NCBI GenBank assembly: GCA_946403295.1
Contig: CAMIZL010000002.1
Location: forward strand, 80,091-144,090
Direction: 5' to 3'
Origin: an uncultured Clostridia bacterium
GTDB taxonomy: Bacteria; Bacillota; Clostridia; Lachnospirales; Lachnospiraceae
DNA: 64,000 bases
Under the pieces are notes generated by a model. It made no database searches and was not told the DNA's origin. It worked only from the letters and a program-made list of their open reading frames with translations. Position 1 is the stretch's first letter, and every line of letters starts with the position of its first letter. Positions 26,897-36,456 of the stretch are shown here, in pieces. A program made the translations under genes and the position numbers.

Positions 26897-27421
26897 CTAT
26901 TTCTTCGTAAGGAGCTTCTCCATGACCAAAGGATAAAGTTCCTCGCTTTTCTTTTGCCACGACGAACACATCCTTTGTGCCTTTTCCTTATCGGGAACGA
27001 TCATACCGATCTCAAAGATCCTTTCACCCGCCTCATCGATAAAAAGATTTACATTGTAGGTTCCGAGCGAGGTCTCGACATATGTGCTTCCCACATCCGA
27101 TTCCTCACGGATCTTCATGGCATTCTTTTTGATATATTCATCGGCATCATCCCTGATCTTTTGGGAAAGCTCCGACGAGAGAGCGTAAAACGACTCTTTG
27201 CCGGAATCGGAGAGACTGTAGAAAGTCCTGTTCCGTACAGTCTTGCTCCATACAAAACCGTCGTCTATGAGCTCGCCCATAAGCTGCTGGATCGTAAAAT
27301 AATCCGTAAAATCGTTCTCAAGCATGTAATTGGTGATCTGACTGTTTGAGATCGGTGCATCGACCCTGTTAAGGATATAAAGGATCGTCAGCTTGATCAC
27401 CTTACCTGTTTCTGCGTTCAT
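26897..27421 (-). CDS. DUF4364 family winged-helix protein
   Basis: A 174-residue protein typical of Clostridia. The N-terminal 75 residues form a PadR/MarR-like winged helix (VIKLTILYILNRVDAPISNSQITNYMLENDFTDY, ELIDDGFV, RTFYSLSDSGKESF); the rest is an alpha/beta domain of unknown role (YVETSLGTYNVNLFIDEAGERIFEIGM). The family is conserved, single-copy and not characterised to my knowledge; DNA binding is inferred from the fold. It follows rho after 48 bases on the same strand and precedes the rpmE promoter. Confidence 0.87.
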   Translation of the reverse strand: MNAETGKVIKLTILYILNRVDAPISNSQITNYMLENDFTDYFTIQQLMGELIDDGFVWSKTVRNRTFYSLSDSGKESFYALSSELSQKIRDDADEYIKKNAMKIREESDVGSTYVETSLGTYNVNLFIDEAGERIFEIGMIVPDKEKAQRMCSSWQKKSEELYPLVMEKLLTKK

Positions 27422-27469
27422 AACGCCGCTCCTTGGAAGAAAATTTATGTACCCGGCTTTCGTTCCTTA

Positions 27470-29758
27470 TCACGGAACGATCCTCGTCTTTTTGATCATC
27501 TCGACGAATTCCTGATTGTTGCGCGTATGCGTAAAAATGTTTATGATCCTCTCCACAACTTCCTCCGTATGGGAAGAATTGAACGCTCTTCTGATTATGT
27601 TGCTTGCCTCAAGTTCCTGAGGAGTAAGAAGAAGGTCCTCTCGTCTTGTTCCCGATTTGGGAAGATCGATCGCAGGGAATACTCTTCTTTCGGAAAGGTT
27701 TCTGTCAAGAACAAGTTCCATGTTACCGGTTCCTTTGAATTCCTCGAATACAACGTCATCCATACGGCTGCCGGTTTCTACAAGTGCCGTTGCGAGGACG
27801 GTCAGACTTCCGCCTTCACGCATGCATCTTGCCGCACCGAAGAACTTCTTGGGCATATGAAGAGCTGCCGGATCGAGACCGCCCGAAAGCGTCCTTCCGC
27901 TCGCCTGAACCGTGAGGTTGTAGGCACGTGCGAGTCTTGTGATACTGTCGAGAAGGATGACAACGTCCTGCTTCTGCTCAACAAGTCTTCTCGCTCTCTC
28001 GATTACCATTTCGGATACTCTCTTGTGGTTCTCGGGTTGCTCGTCAAATGTGGAATAAATGACTTCAACATTATCGCCGCTGATCGACTCCTTCATGTCG
28101 GTTACTTCCTCGGGACGCTCATCGATAAGAAGGATTATAAGGTGGATCGAGGGATGGTTTCTGATCAGCGCCTTGGCGATCTGCTTTAAAAGTGTCGTCT
28201 TACCTGCCTTGGGCTGTGAAACGATCATTCCACGCTGTCCCTTGCCGATAGGAGAAAGAAGATCGACCATTCTCATAGCGGGTCCGCAACCGGGCGTCTC
28301 AAGATGGAAACGCTGGTTCGGGAATATGGGCGTAAGGTCTTCAAACTTTTTACGTTTAACGATCTCTTCAAGAGGAAGTTTGTTGACCGTATTGATATAT
28401 AAGAGCGCGCTGAATTTTTCGTTGGGCATACGTATCTTTGTATTACCCACGATATAGTCACCGGTCTTGAGTCCGTAACGCTTGATCTGCGCGGGTGAGA
28501 CATAAACGTCTTCCGTACCGGGAAGGAAATTGTCACATCTTACAAACGCAAATCCCTCGGGCATTACTTCAAGGATGCCTTCCTTTGTCTCGCCCGAATC
28601 CTGAGGCGAGCCTGCAAGAGCATAATTCTGTGCGATATATGCCGCAAGTGTCTCGGCATGACCGGCTCCTTCGGGAGCAAAAGGCGCACGATCCGACTGA
28701 TACTGCGGAGCGTTTGCGGGCTTTTCCTGTGCAGGACGTGCCTGAACCTGTCTTTGATCGGCTACGGGACGAGCCTCCGCAGGTCTGACTCCCATCGCAC
28801 GACCATCAGCCGCGGGTCTCACACCCATAGGGCGGCCGTCCGTGCCCGGTCTGACACCCATGGGGCGGCCGGCCGGTCTGTCTCCCGCAGGACGTCCCAC
28901 GGGAACCTGTCTTTGATCTGGCAAAGGGCGAACACCCGTTGCAGGCCTCCTGACAGGCGCATTACCGCGGATCCCCGCTTGTCCCGGAGTCACGGTCTCT
29001 CTTGTTGTGGTCTGTGAATCATATGAGCGGACGGGCACTTCTCTTTCGGTCCTAACCGCAGGTGCCTTCTCCGATGCGTTTTCGACTTTCTCTGCTGCCG
29101 TCTTTACGGTATCTGCCACAGCATTATTATCGGCAGTTGTTTCGGGCTTCCCTGCCGCTGCTTTTCTTGTCCTCGAAGCGGTCGTCTTTTCGGTCTTCGC
29201 TATAGGCTCTTCGGCCTTTTCTGCCTTTGCGGTCTTCTTCGTTACAGTCTCTTCGGTCTTTTCTGCCTTTGCGGTCTTCTTCGTTACAGCCTCTTCGGTC
29301 TTTTCTGCCTTTGCGGTCTTCTTCATTGCAGCCTCTTCGACCTTCTCTGCCTTTGCGGTCTTCTTCGTTGCAGCCTTTTCAGGCTTCTCTGCCGCTGCCT
29401 TCTTTGTTCTTGACGCGGTTGCCTTTTCGGGCTTCTCCTCTGCAGACTTTTCTGCCTTTGCCGCCTTCCCGGGTGCAGCTTTCTCTGCCTTATCCCCGGG
29501 CTCTTTTTCAGCCTTTGCCGCTTTTACCTTCCCCGTTTTTGAAGCGGCTTCTTTTTCGTTGTCGGCACTCTTAGCGGCCGCTTTTTTTCCCGTAGCACTC
29601 TTAGAGGCCGTCTCTTTCTTTGCTCCGCCGGCCTTTTTCTTTGCGTTTTCTTCAAGAACGGCGATCAACTCGTCTTTCTTTAATCCCGTTACCCCTTTGA
29701 TGTTCTCTTCCTTAGCCAATGCTTTCAGCTCTGCAAGTGTAAGAAGGTTAAAATCCAT
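27470..29758 (-). CDS. rho: Transcription termination factor Rho with long low-complexity insert
   Basis: A 762-residue Rho helicase. The ATG at 29758 follows AAAGGAGGACGGTAC and starts the Rho N domain ([20 protein letters not shown]); an upstream in-frame ATG at 29806 lacks this. Residues 40-210 are almost only Lys, Ala, Glu and Thr, with a four-fold 14-residue repeat (133-188); 250-355 are Arg/Pro/Gly-rich (RPVADQR, GVRP repeats). The RNA-binding domain follows ([23 protein letters not shown]), then the ATPase with Walker [24 protein letters not shown] and [12 protein letters not shown]. About 340 residues are extra compared with a standard Rho. Large N-terminal insertions are known in Rho of several phyla. 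Confidence 0.96.
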   Translation of the reverse strand: MDFNLLTLAELKALAKEENIKGVTGLKKDELIAVLEENAKKKAGGAKKETASKSATGKKAAAKSADNEKEAASKTGKVKAAKAEKEPGDKAEKAAPGKAAKAEKSAEEKPEKATASRTKKAAAEKPEKAATKKTAKAEKVEEAAMKKTAKAEKTEEAVTKKTAKAEKTEETVTKKTAKAEKAEEPIAKTEKTTASRTRKAAAGKPETTADNNAVADTVKTAAEKVENASEKAPAVRTEREVPVRSYDSQTTTRETVTPGQAGIRGNAPVRRPATGVRPLPDQRQVPVGRPAGDRPAGRPMGVRPGTDGRPMGVRPAADGRAMGVRPAEARPVADQRQVQARPAQEKPANAPQYQSDRAPFAPEGAGHAETLAAYIAQNYALAGSPQDSGETKEGILEVMPEGFAFVRCDNFLPGTEDVYVSPAQIKRYGLKTGDYIVGNTKIRMPNEKFSALLYINTVNKLPLEEIVKRKKFEDLTPIFPNQRFHLETPGCGPAMRMVDLLSPIGKGQRGMIVSQPKAGKTTLLKQIAKALIRNHPSIHLIILLIDERPEEVTDMKESISGDNVEVIYSTFDEQPENHKRVSEMVIERARRLVEQKQDVVILLDSITRLARAYNLTVQASGRTLSGGLDPAALHMPKKFFGAARCMREGGSLTVLATALVETGSRMDDVVFEEFKGTGNMELVLDRNLSERRVFPAIDLPKSGTRREDLLLTPQELEASNIIRRAFNSSHTEEVVERIINIFTHTRNNQEFVEMIKKTRIVP
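29195..29362 (-). repeat. 42-bp tandem coding repeat inside rho, four copies
   Basis: Four adjacent units encode [42 protein letters not shown] and [14 protein letters not shown] (residues 133-188). Flanking segments [14 protein letters not shown] and [14 protein letters not shown] are a further, wider duplication. Confidence 0.92.
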
Positions 29759-29774
29759 GTACCGTCCTCCTTTA

Positions 29775-30398
29775 TTATATAGTTTTGTCAGGCAACTTTG
29801 AGTCAATCAATTGCCAAAGCTCTTCACGTCCTGCACGTGTTTTCGATGAAAAGGGGATAATCCCGGATTTAGATTTGATGCCAAGAGTTTTAGAAATTAG
29901 ATTGAGCTGCTTTGTCGCTTCGTTTCTCGATAGCTTATCGAGCTTCGTAGCCACAACTATCACTTCAAGGCCGCTCTTTTTGAACCATTCGTACATTGAT
30001 CTGTCACCCGCCCCCGGCTCATGTCTGATGTCAATGAGCAGGAATGCAAGTTTTAAGACCTTTGATCCCGAAAGATACTTTTGTGTCATCTTCGACCACT
30101 TTTCACGAAGCGTCTGTGACACCTTGGCATACCCGTAACCGGGGAGATCGACAAAATAAAGCGATTTATCGATCAGATAATAATTAATGGTCTGTGTCTT
30201 GCCCGGAGTTTGCGACGTCCTTGCTAGGGACTTTCTCTCGAGCATGCAATTAATCAGCGAGGATTTTCCCACGTTTGACTTTCCGGCAAAGGCAAATTCG
30301 GGGAGCACATTTGCCGGAAGTCTGCTGGTGATCCCGCAGACCGTTTCAAGCTCTGCGGATTTAACGATCCTCTTGTCTTTTTCTTCGGAACCGTTCAT
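29775..30398 (-). CDS. engB: Ribosome biogenesis GTP-binding protein EngB/YsxC
   Basis: A GTPase of about 207 residues needed for 50S subunit assembly. G motifs are visible: G1 GKSNVGKSS, G2 TPGKTQTINYY, G3 DLPGYGYAKV, G4 TKLDK and a G5-like PFSSKT. I chose ATG 30398, one base past the clpX stop; a GTG at 30413 is an alternative that would overlap clpX and has AAAGGG only four bases away. It lies between clpX and rho. In many relatives a lon gene stands between clpX and engB; here it is missing. Confidence 0.94.
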   Translation of the reverse strand: MNGSEEKDKRIVKSAELETVCGITSRLPANVLPEFAFAGKSNVGKSSLINCMLERKSLARTSQTPGKTQTINYYLIDKSLYFVDLPGYGYAKVSQTLREKWSKMTQKYLSGSKVLKLAFLLIDIRHEPGAGDRSMYEWFKKSGLEVIVVATKLDKLSRNEATKQLNLISKTLGIKSKSGIIPFSSKTRAGREELWQLIDSKLPDKTI

Positions 30399-30399
30399 G

Positions 30400-31707
30400 T
30401 CAGGCACTCTCACCCGACCCTTTCTTTCTCGCTTTGTTACGTGCGAGCGGTTTCCTTGTCTTGCCTTCGGGCAGGTATTCCACGTCGGGTCCTCCCTCTC
30501 CGGCTGCTGCTTTTTCCGTCACGATGCATTTTGCAACGTGAAGATCTGAAGGGATGTCATACATGATATCGGTCATGATGGATTCGCATATCGAGCGAAG
30601 TCCTCTGGCTCCCGTCTTTCGTTCAAACGAACGCTGCGCTATCTTTCTGACCGCTTCGTCCGTAAATTCGAGTTCCACACCGTCGATATCAAACAACCTC
30701 TTGTATTGCTTGGTGATGGCATTTCTCGGTTTAACGAGGATGTCAACAAGTGCTTCCTCATCAAGCATATCGAGTGCCACCGAAATGGGTGTTCTGCCGA
30801 TAAACTCGGGTATGAGTCCGAATTTGATAAGGTCTTCAGGGAGGATCTGTCTGAAGAGATCTCCGATCCGAAGGTCAGCCGTATCGCTGATATCGGCGTT
30901 AAAGCCCATCGATTTCTTTCCGATACGTGCTCCTATGATCTTATCAAGTCCGTCAAAAGCACCGCCACAAATGAAAAGTATGTTTGTCGTATCGATCTGG
31001 ATGAATTCCTGGTGGGGATGTTTTCTTCCGCCTTGAGGGGGAACGGATGCAACGGTTCCCTCAAGTATCTTGAGGAGCGCCTGCTGAACACCTTCACCGG
31101 ATACATCACGTGTGATCGAAACATTTTCCGATTTACGCGCGATCTTATCGATCTCATCAATGTATATGATGCCGTATTGTGCACGTTCAACATCATAGCT
31201 TGCGGCCTGGATGAGTTTTAAGAGGATGTTCTCCACGTCTTCACCCACGTAACCCGCTTCCGTAAGGGTTGTGGCATCGGCGATCGCAAAAGGAACGTTA
31301 AGTATCTTTGCGAGTGTCTGGGCCACATATGTTTTTCCCGAACCGGTAGGTCCGAGCATCAGGATATTACTTTTTTGAAGTTCAACATCATTGCCACCGT
31401 ACATTACTCTCTTGTAATGGTTATAAACCGCTACGGAGAGGATCTTCTTGGCATCTTCCTGACCGATGACATATTCATCAAGGAATGCCTTGATCTCAGC
31501 AGGCTTTAAAAGATTTATGTTCTTCGCGGAACTGCTCTCGCCCGGATAAAGGGGCTCAAGCTCTTCGTCAAGTATATCGGAGCACAGCTCGACGCACTCG
31601 TTGCAGATATAAACATCATTGGGTCCGGCAATGAGTTTTCTTACCTGTCCCTGTGTTTTTCCGCAAAAACTGCATCTGAGCATGCTCTTTCCGGTGCCTT
31701 TTGTCAT
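30400..31707 (-). CDS. clpX: ATP-dependent Clp protease ATP-binding subunit ClpX
   Basis: A 435-residue AAA+ unfoldase partner of ClpP. The N-terminal zinc domain has four cysteines (CSFCG...CNECVELC); then Walker [13 protein letters not shown], Walker [13 protein letters not shown], the pore loop region, an MGF ClpP-docking loop (KKSMGFNAD), sensor segments (EFIGRTPI) and a basic tail ([17 protein letters not shown]). Length and order are normal. It follows clpP after 16 bases and is part of the tig-clpP-clpX-engB string. Confidence 0.97.
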   Translation of the reverse strand: MTKGTGKSMLRCSFCGKTQGQVRKLIAGPNDVYICNECVELCSDILDEELEPLYPGESSSAKNINLLKPAEIKAFLDEYVIGQEDAKKILSVAVYNHYKRVMYGGNDVELQKSNILMLGPTGSGKTYVAQTLAKILNVPFAIADATTLTEAGYVGEDVENILLKLIQAASYDVERAQYGIIYIDEIDKIARKSENVSITRDVSGEGVQQALLKILEGTVASVPPQGGRKHPHQEFIQIDTTNILFICGGAFDGLDKIIGARIGKKSMGFNADISDTADLRIGDLFRQILPEDLIKFGLIPEFIGRTPISVALDMLDEEALVDILVKPRNAITKQYKRLFDIDGVELEFTDEAVRKIAQRSFERKTGARGLRSICESIMTDIMYDIPSDLHVAKCIVTEKAAAGEGGPDVEYLPEGKTRKPLARNKARKKGSGESA

Positions 31708-31723
31708 TCCATAACCTTTCCGA

Positions 31724-32305
31724 TCAACGATGTTCGATCACCTTGTCAATAATACCGTATTCAAGCGCTTCCTGAGCAGACATATAATTATCTCTGTCAG
31801 TATCCTTCTCAACCTGCTCGATCGGCTTTCCTGTGTTTGCGGCGAGCATCTCATTGAGCTTTTTCTTTGTCTTTAAGATATTCTCGGCAACGATCTGGAT
31901 CTCGGTAGCCTGTCCGCGTGCGCCGCCCGAGGGCTGATGGATCATGATCTCCGCATTCGGAAGAGCCATTCTCTTGCCTTTTGCTCCGCCCGCAAGGAGG
32001 AATGCTCCCATACTTGCGGCGAGTCCGACACAGATCGTCGAAACATCACATTTGATATATTGCATTGTATCATAAATCGCCATGCCTGCGGTAACGGATC
32101 CGCCGGGGCTGTTGATATAAAAGCTTATGTCTTTCTTGGGGTCTTCCGACTCAAGGAAGAGGAGCTGTGCAACTATAAGACTTGCCGTAACATCATTTAC
32201 CTCGTCCGAGAGGAATACGATCCTGTCTTTTAAGAGGCGTGAATATATGTCATACGATCTCTCGCCGTGACTGGTTTGTTCAATGACATAGGGTACCAGA
32301 CTCAT
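31724..32305 (-). CDS. clpP: ATP-dependent Clp protease proteolytic subunit
   Basis: A 193-residue serine peptidase forming the barrel used by ClpX and ClpC. Catalytic residues are visible: Ser in [11 protein letters not shown], His in MIHQPSGG and Asp in [11 protein letters not shown]. The N-terminal gate [20 protein letters not shown] and the STIC-like [10 protein letters not shown] segments are standard. It follows the trigger factor gene after 20 bases and precedes clpX after 16, so folding and degradation genes share a message. Confidence 0.97.
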   Translation of the reverse strand: MSLVPYVIEQTSHGERSYDIYSRLLKDRIVFLSDEVNDVTASLIVAQLLFLESEDPKKDISFYINSPGGSVTAGMAIYDTMQYIKCDVSTICVGLAASMGAFLLAGGAKGKRMALPNAEIMIHQPSGGARGQATEIQIVAENILKTKKKLNEMLAANTGKPIEQVEKDTDRDNYMSAQEALEYGIIDKVIEHR

Positions 32306-32325
32306 GCTGTGATCTCCTTTCGTAT

Positions 32326-33786
32326 TTAGTCCTCTTTTGCCTTCTTTGCAGCCGTCTTTTTAGGTGCTGCCTTTGTGGTCTTTGTCTCCTTGGCTTCCTT
32401 TGTTTCCTTGGCTGCCTTGGCAGGCTTTGTTTCCTTGGCATCATCAGTCTCTTTAGTCTCTTTGGCAGCCTTTGTTGTCTTGGTTGCCTTCTTTGTTTCT
32501 TTCTTTTCCTTAGCCGCATCACGTACAAGGTCGACTGCCTTCTTGCAAGCGATGTCTGCCTTCATGTTGTCGAGCTCTTTGCCCTGAACGATCTCCTTGA
32601 TCTTGTCCTTCTCCATGCTGTATCTTGCAGCCATGTCGTCGAATTCCTTCTCAACCTCTTCATCGGTAGCAGCAAGGTTCTCAGCCTTGGCAATAGCTTC
32701 AAGGACAAGTCTTGTCTTGATGCTCTTTACAGCGCGGGGTTCCATTTCCTCAAGGAATTTGTCGGCTGTCATGCCGGTAAATTTGAAGTACTGCTCAATG
32801 GAAAGACCCTGATATTGAAGTCTCTGGGCATAATCCTCAGCCATCTGCATCTTCTGCTCGTCGATCATGGCCTTGGGGATCTCCATGGTGCTGTTTTCAA
32901 TGATCTTGTCAAGAACTGCATCCTCTTTGATGCGGTCGATCTCGTCCTTCTTCTTTGCTTCAAGATTTTTCTTTACGTCGGCCTTATATTCGTCAAGCGT
33001 GTCGAAATCGGAAACATCCGCAGCAAAGTCATCATCAAGAGCGGGAAGTTCCTTGACGGAAATACCCTTAACGGCAACCTTAAATGTTGCATTCTTTCCC
33101 TTGAGTTCTTCCGCATGATATTCATCGGGGAATTTAACATTAACTTCAACATTGTCACCGATGTTCTTGCCGATAAGCTGCTCTTCGAAAGTATCGATGA
33201 ACGTATGGGAACCGATGGTAAGATCGGCATCCTCTGCCTTACCGCCTTCAAATGCCTTGCCGTCGACAAAACCTTCATAATCGATCTTAACGATATCACC
33301 GTTTGCAACAGCTCTGTCATCAACGGTTATGGTACGCGAATTACGCTCACGCTCCTTGTCGAGCTCTGCGATAACCTCGTCATCGGTCACTTCAACCTTG
33401 GACACTTCAACTTCAACGCCCTTGTATTCACCAAGCTCAACCTCGGGCTTTGTGGCAACAACGGCCGTGAAGATAAAGGGCTTTCCTTTCTCTGCCTGCT
33501 CAACGTCAACGTCGGGTCTTGCAACTATATCAAGTCCGCACTCCTGCGCTGCCTTGGCATATGCATCGGGAATAACGATATTTGCGGCATCCTCATAGAA
33601 AACCGAAGGGCCGTACATCTTCTCGATGAGTGCTCTGGGAGCTTTTCCTTTACGGAATCCCTGTATCTGTATCTTGTTTTTATTCTTTTGATAAGCCTGT
33701 TCGCAAGCCTTTTCGAACTCCTGCGCATCTACCTCAATGGTAATCTTCCAACTGTTCTTACCAAGTTCTTCTGTTTTGTAACTCAT
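32326..33786 (-). CDS. tig: Trigger factor with Lys/Ala-rich C-terminal extension
   Basis: A ribosome-bound chaperone of 486 residues. The N-terminal domain contains the ribosome-docking loop [12 protein letters not shown]; an FKBP-type PPIase domain spans about 155-245 ([22 protein letters not shown]); the C-terminal arms reach about 425. The last 60 residues are an added low-complexity tail ([33 protein letters not shown]), not present in a usual trigger factor of about 430 residues. A good promoter lies 60 bases upstream; it starts the tig-clpP-clpX-engB series. The lantibiotic locus ends 177 bases upstream of it on the same strand. Confidence 0.96.
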   Translation of the reverse strand: MSYKTEELGKNSWKITIEVDAQEFEKACEQAYQKNKNKIQIQGFRKGKAPRALIEKMYGPSVFYEDAANIVIPDAYAKAAQECGLDIVARPDVDVEQAEKGKPFIFTAVVATKPEVELGEYKGVEVEVSKVEVTDDEVIAELDKERERNSRTITVDDRAVANGDIVKIDYEGFVDGKAFEGGKAEDADLTIGSHTFIDTFEEQLIGKNIGDNVEVNVKFPDEYHAEELKGKNATFKVAVKGISVKELPALDDDFAADVSDFDTLDEYKADVKKNLEAKKKDEIDRIKEDAVLDKIIENSTMEIPKAMIDEQKMQMAEDYAQRLQYQGLSIEQYFKFTGMTADKFLEEMEPRAVKSIKTRLVLEAIAKAENLAATDEEVEKEFDDMAARYSMEKDKIKEIVQGKELDNMKADIACKKAVDLVRDAAKEKKETKKATKTTKAAKETKETDDAKETKPAKAAKETKEAKETKTTKAAPKKTAAKKAKED

Positions 33787-33847
33787 TGTTTCTTTTTTCC
33801 TTCCTCTTCAAAATCTAACGGGCGCATAGAGTCCCATAATCCAATTG

Positions 33848-33876
33848 ATTGTAGCACGTTTAAATCGTTTGTGCAA
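33848..33876 (-). promoter_or_regulatory. Candidate promoter for tig-clpP-clpX
   Basis: TTGCAC (33876-33871) and TACAAT (33853-33848) on the minus strand with exactly 17 bases between them, 62 bases before the tig start codon. Confidence 0.75.
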
Positions 33877-33962
33877 TACCGTAGTTACATTCCGCATTCG
33901 GCGGTCTGCGTGTCAGTATGATCCGGCCGGTGTGATGAGGAAGGTACTGTCAGATGAGGTGA

Positions 33963-34700
33963 TCATTTTTTGATTTTATACTTTATGAAATTACCAATAC
34001 AGATCGCGCAGTAAATAACAGCAACAGCCACGATGTTTCTTGCCAAAAACGCAGCGATTTCACCGTTTTGAACAGTTTTCATCAACATGGTCATTTCTGT
34101 TTGCAGCGTGTATTTAATGAGCTTCCCGGCAAAGTCGAAGTATGATCCGACAACGGAAAGAATAAGATTGATCAGACTTACAAATATTATAAAAAACAGC
34201 GAAACGATCAAATAGCTCTTCGAAAGAACCGACAGTAAATTGATCATTGCCAAAGCACGTAGTATTATGATCGCAAAGAGCAGAAAAAAGACAACCAAAT
34301 TCCCAAAAAACACATTTTGATCTTCCTCTCCCGCGGGAAGAATGCAATATGTGATCACAAGGATCCCCGCTGCCACAGCATACGAGATCATGGTGACGGC
34401 ATACTGGAAAACAGCTTTCGCCAATATCAATCTGTTTCTGTTCCCGATCATGATGATCTGATTTTTGATCGTAGCAAACCTGTATTCATCAATGAACACA
34501 AAACTAAACAAAAGCGGGATGACCAGGAGCAGTTCCGTTTTTTCCGGGATCTCAACCCGAATAAACATGTCCTTCGTCGTATCTGTCATCAGTTTAAGAT
34601 ACAACGCATACACGACACATACCGAAGCTATAAACAGATTTATCCAATGATATGTCTTGCTGACACGAAATTTATACATTTCTCCCCGGATAATACTCAT
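33963..34700 (-). CDS. lanG: Lantibiotic immunity ABC permease LanG
   Basis: A 245-residue ABC-2 type permease with six hydrophobic segments, starting MSIIRGEMYKFRVSKTYHWIN. The short cytoplasmic start with GEMYK and the six-helix layout match the LanE/LanG subunits, which together with LanF pump the mature lantibiotic away from the producer membrane. It is the last gene of the lantibiotic series, 15 bases after LanE. GAGGAGCGGAA precedes the ATG. E and G names are assigned by order only, as the two permeases are alike (GEMYK also begins LanE). Confidence 0.83.
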   Translation of the reverse strand: MSIIRGEMYKFRVSKTYHWINLFIASVCVVYALYLKLMTDTTKDMFIRVEIPEKTELLLVIPLLFSFVFIDEYRFATIKNQIIMIGNRNRLILAKAVFQYAVTMISYAVAAGILVITYCILPAGEEDQNVFFGNLVVFFLLFAIIILRALAMINLLSVLSKSYLIVSLFFIIFVSLINLILSVVGSYFDFAGKLIKYTLQTEMTMLMKTVQNGEIAAFLARNIVAVAVIYCAICIGNFIKYKIKK

Positions 34701-34715
34701 TTCCGCTCCTCACAA

Positions 34716-35462
34716 TCATACCAGATTCAACTTCTCATATCTTTTTGCTCCGATCTTCACAAGCAAAAGGGTATATACGATCCCGCACGATACAACTTCC
34801 AGTCCGCTTAATACCGTCAACGGCATATTTGACAGATTTGACACTGCTACAGGTAAGATCAAAACGGCCAAGACCGGGTTATCAACCGTACCCCCGGACA
34901 AAACAATCAGCCCCACCACCTGCATATATCCATAGTAATATATCAGGAAGGTGAACAACTCGTTTCCCGTATAAGAAAAGATGACATCTATAACAAGGAT
35001 CGAAACAGCAAAAAGCGGGATCGCCAACACCATTTTAAGGATAAAGCGCATAAGCATGAGGCTTGTATAGGCTTCTGTGCAGGGCACGGACAAGATGCAG
35101 AGGATCAGTAACGTGTACAGTATCACAGCCATTATTATTGCCGTGATGACTTGAGCAATGTATTTACAAATAAAAATCTGCTTCACACTCAGAAGGGACA
35201 TGTACAGATTCTTATGTGTATGGTTCTTATAGTCGTCCGAAAATACGGGTAAGAAAACCAGTAATACAACCATAACGGCCAGCACAAAGAAACCATCAAA
35301 TGATAATATCCATTCCCTGTTGATCTTGCCGGAAGACCCCAAAGAAAGTCTTCGAACGACAAAGGATGCACCGATGATACACATCGCCATAACAAGGGTT
35401 GCAACATACAGATATTTTCTGTGAAACGATTTATACATCTCACCTTTGATATGTCTCAGCAT
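34716..35462 (-). CDS. lanE: Lantibiotic immunity ABC permease LanE
   Basis: A permease of 248 residues with six hydrophobic segments and the start MLRHIKGEMYKSFHRKYLY, a paralogue of the next gene. Chosen start: ATG 35462 with GGGGGAGAAGAAG in front; an ATG 11 codons earlier lacks a clear ribosome site. It overlaps the 3' end of the ATPase gene by 23 bases, so the FEG subunits are translationally coupled. In class II clusters LanFEG gives self-immunity against lipid II-binding peptides. Confidence 0.83.
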   Translation of the reverse strand: MLRHIKGEMYKSFHRKYLYVATLVMAMCIIGASFVVRRLSLGSSGKINREWILSFDGFFVLAVMVVLLVFLPVFSDDYKNHTHKNLYMSLLSVKQIFICKYIAQVITAIIMAVILYTLLILCILSVPCTEAYTSLMLMRFILKMVLAIPLFAVSILVIDVIFSYTGNELFTFLIYYYGYMQVVGLIVLSGGTVDNPVLAVLILPVAVSNLSNMPLTVLSGLEVVSCGIVYTLLLVKIGAKRYEKLNLV

Positions 35463-36408
35463 CTTCTTCTCCCCCATGATCATTTTCGTTTTCATGTCCG
35501 ATCAGATTCAGATAATAGTCTTCAAGGCGATCACATACATTGGATACGGAATAAATATCGATGTCGTTGTTTGTCAACGTTCGTGTGATAATATTTGCCT
35601 CCTGACTGCAGTTATAGATCCTTAACTCGCCGTTTACAGACTCGCGCACATCATCACAAAACAGTTTTTCTTTAAGGACCCGCTTCGCATCCTCAACATT
35701 TTTTACCGTTATTGACAGGCAGCTTTGACTCTTCTTTGCTATGTCTGCTGCAGTTATTTCCTCCATTAACACTCCCCGGTGAAGAAAACCGTACTTAGTG
35801 GCAAGTTGTGAAAGCTCGCTCAGTATATGACTTGAAATAAGTATAGTTGTGCCATATTCCTTGTTATATCTGATAAGGACATCCCTGATTTCCTTTATTC
35901 CCACAGGGTCGAGTCCGTTGATCGGCTCATCCAGGATGAGCAGCTCCGGTTTCCCCATTAATGCAAGCGCAATTCCCAGTCGCTGTTTCATTCCAAGTGA
36001 GAAAGATTTGTACTTTTTTTCTCCGACTCTGCTCAGTCCCACAATTCCAAGCAGTTCATCAATTTTGCATTCGGATTTCGAGAGACCTTTCAATATCCGG
36101 TAGTATTCCAGATTCTGAGTTGCTGACATATAGGGGTAAAAGGCCGGTGTTTCAATTAGTGCGCCCAGTTTCGAAAAGAGCTTTCTGTTATCGGCCACAC
36201 TTTTACTGTCAAATAAAAATGCCTCCCCGTCGGTAATACTCTCCAGCAGCAAAACCAGCTTCATCAATGTGGTTTTTCCGGCCCCGTTTTTCCCCACAAG
36301 ACCGTAAATCTCGCCCTTGTTTACAGTAAGATTTACCTTATGTAAAACCTCATTCCTGCCATATTTTTTACAAAGATCGCAAGTATACAGTACTTTTTCC
36401 ACAACCAT
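35440..36408 (-). CDS. lanF: Lantibiotic immunity ABC ATPase LanF
   Basis: A 322-residue ATPase with Walker A GLVGKNGAGKTTLMK, signature SFSLGMKQRLGIA, Walker B LLILDEPINGLDP and switch SSHILSELSQ. In place of the Q-loop glutamine the segment reads ALIETPAFYPYMSA: a glutamate, the E-loop that sets LanF-type immunity ATPases apart. The C-terminal third is an accessory domain. The ATG at 36408 has AGAGGGGA directly adjacent; a GTG two codons later has better spacing and may be the real start. It begins 48 bases after LanT2. Confidence 0.88.
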   Translation of the reverse strand: MVVEKVLYTCDLCKKYGRNEVLHKVNLTVNKGEIYGLVGKNGAGKTTLMKLVLLLESITDGEAFLFDSKSVADNRKLFSKLGALIETPAFYPYMSATQNLEYYRILKGLSKSECKIDELLGIVGLSRVGEKKYKSFSLGMKQRLGIALALMGKPELLILDEPINGLDPVGIKEIRDVLIRYNKEYGTTILISSHILSELSQLATKYGFLHRGVLMEEITAADIAKKSQSCLSITVKNVEDAKRVLKEKLFCDDVRESVNGELRIYNCSQEANIITRTLTNNDIDIYSVSNVCDRLEDYYLNLIGHENENDHGGEEDAETYQR

Positions 36409-36456
36409 TCCCCTCTTTCTTGTTTCCCAAATCCCTCAGTTACGTCCAATTAATGA

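Noticed and set aside
32815..33921. Long plus-strand open frame of 368 codons across the trigger factor gene
   Set aside because: It lies fully opposite tig, has no family features and no ribosome site; it is an antisense shadow.
33787..33962. Insertion scar or att site at the tig side of the lantibiotic locus
   Set aside because: No repeat was found that matches the feoB side, and no tRNA or integrase is present.
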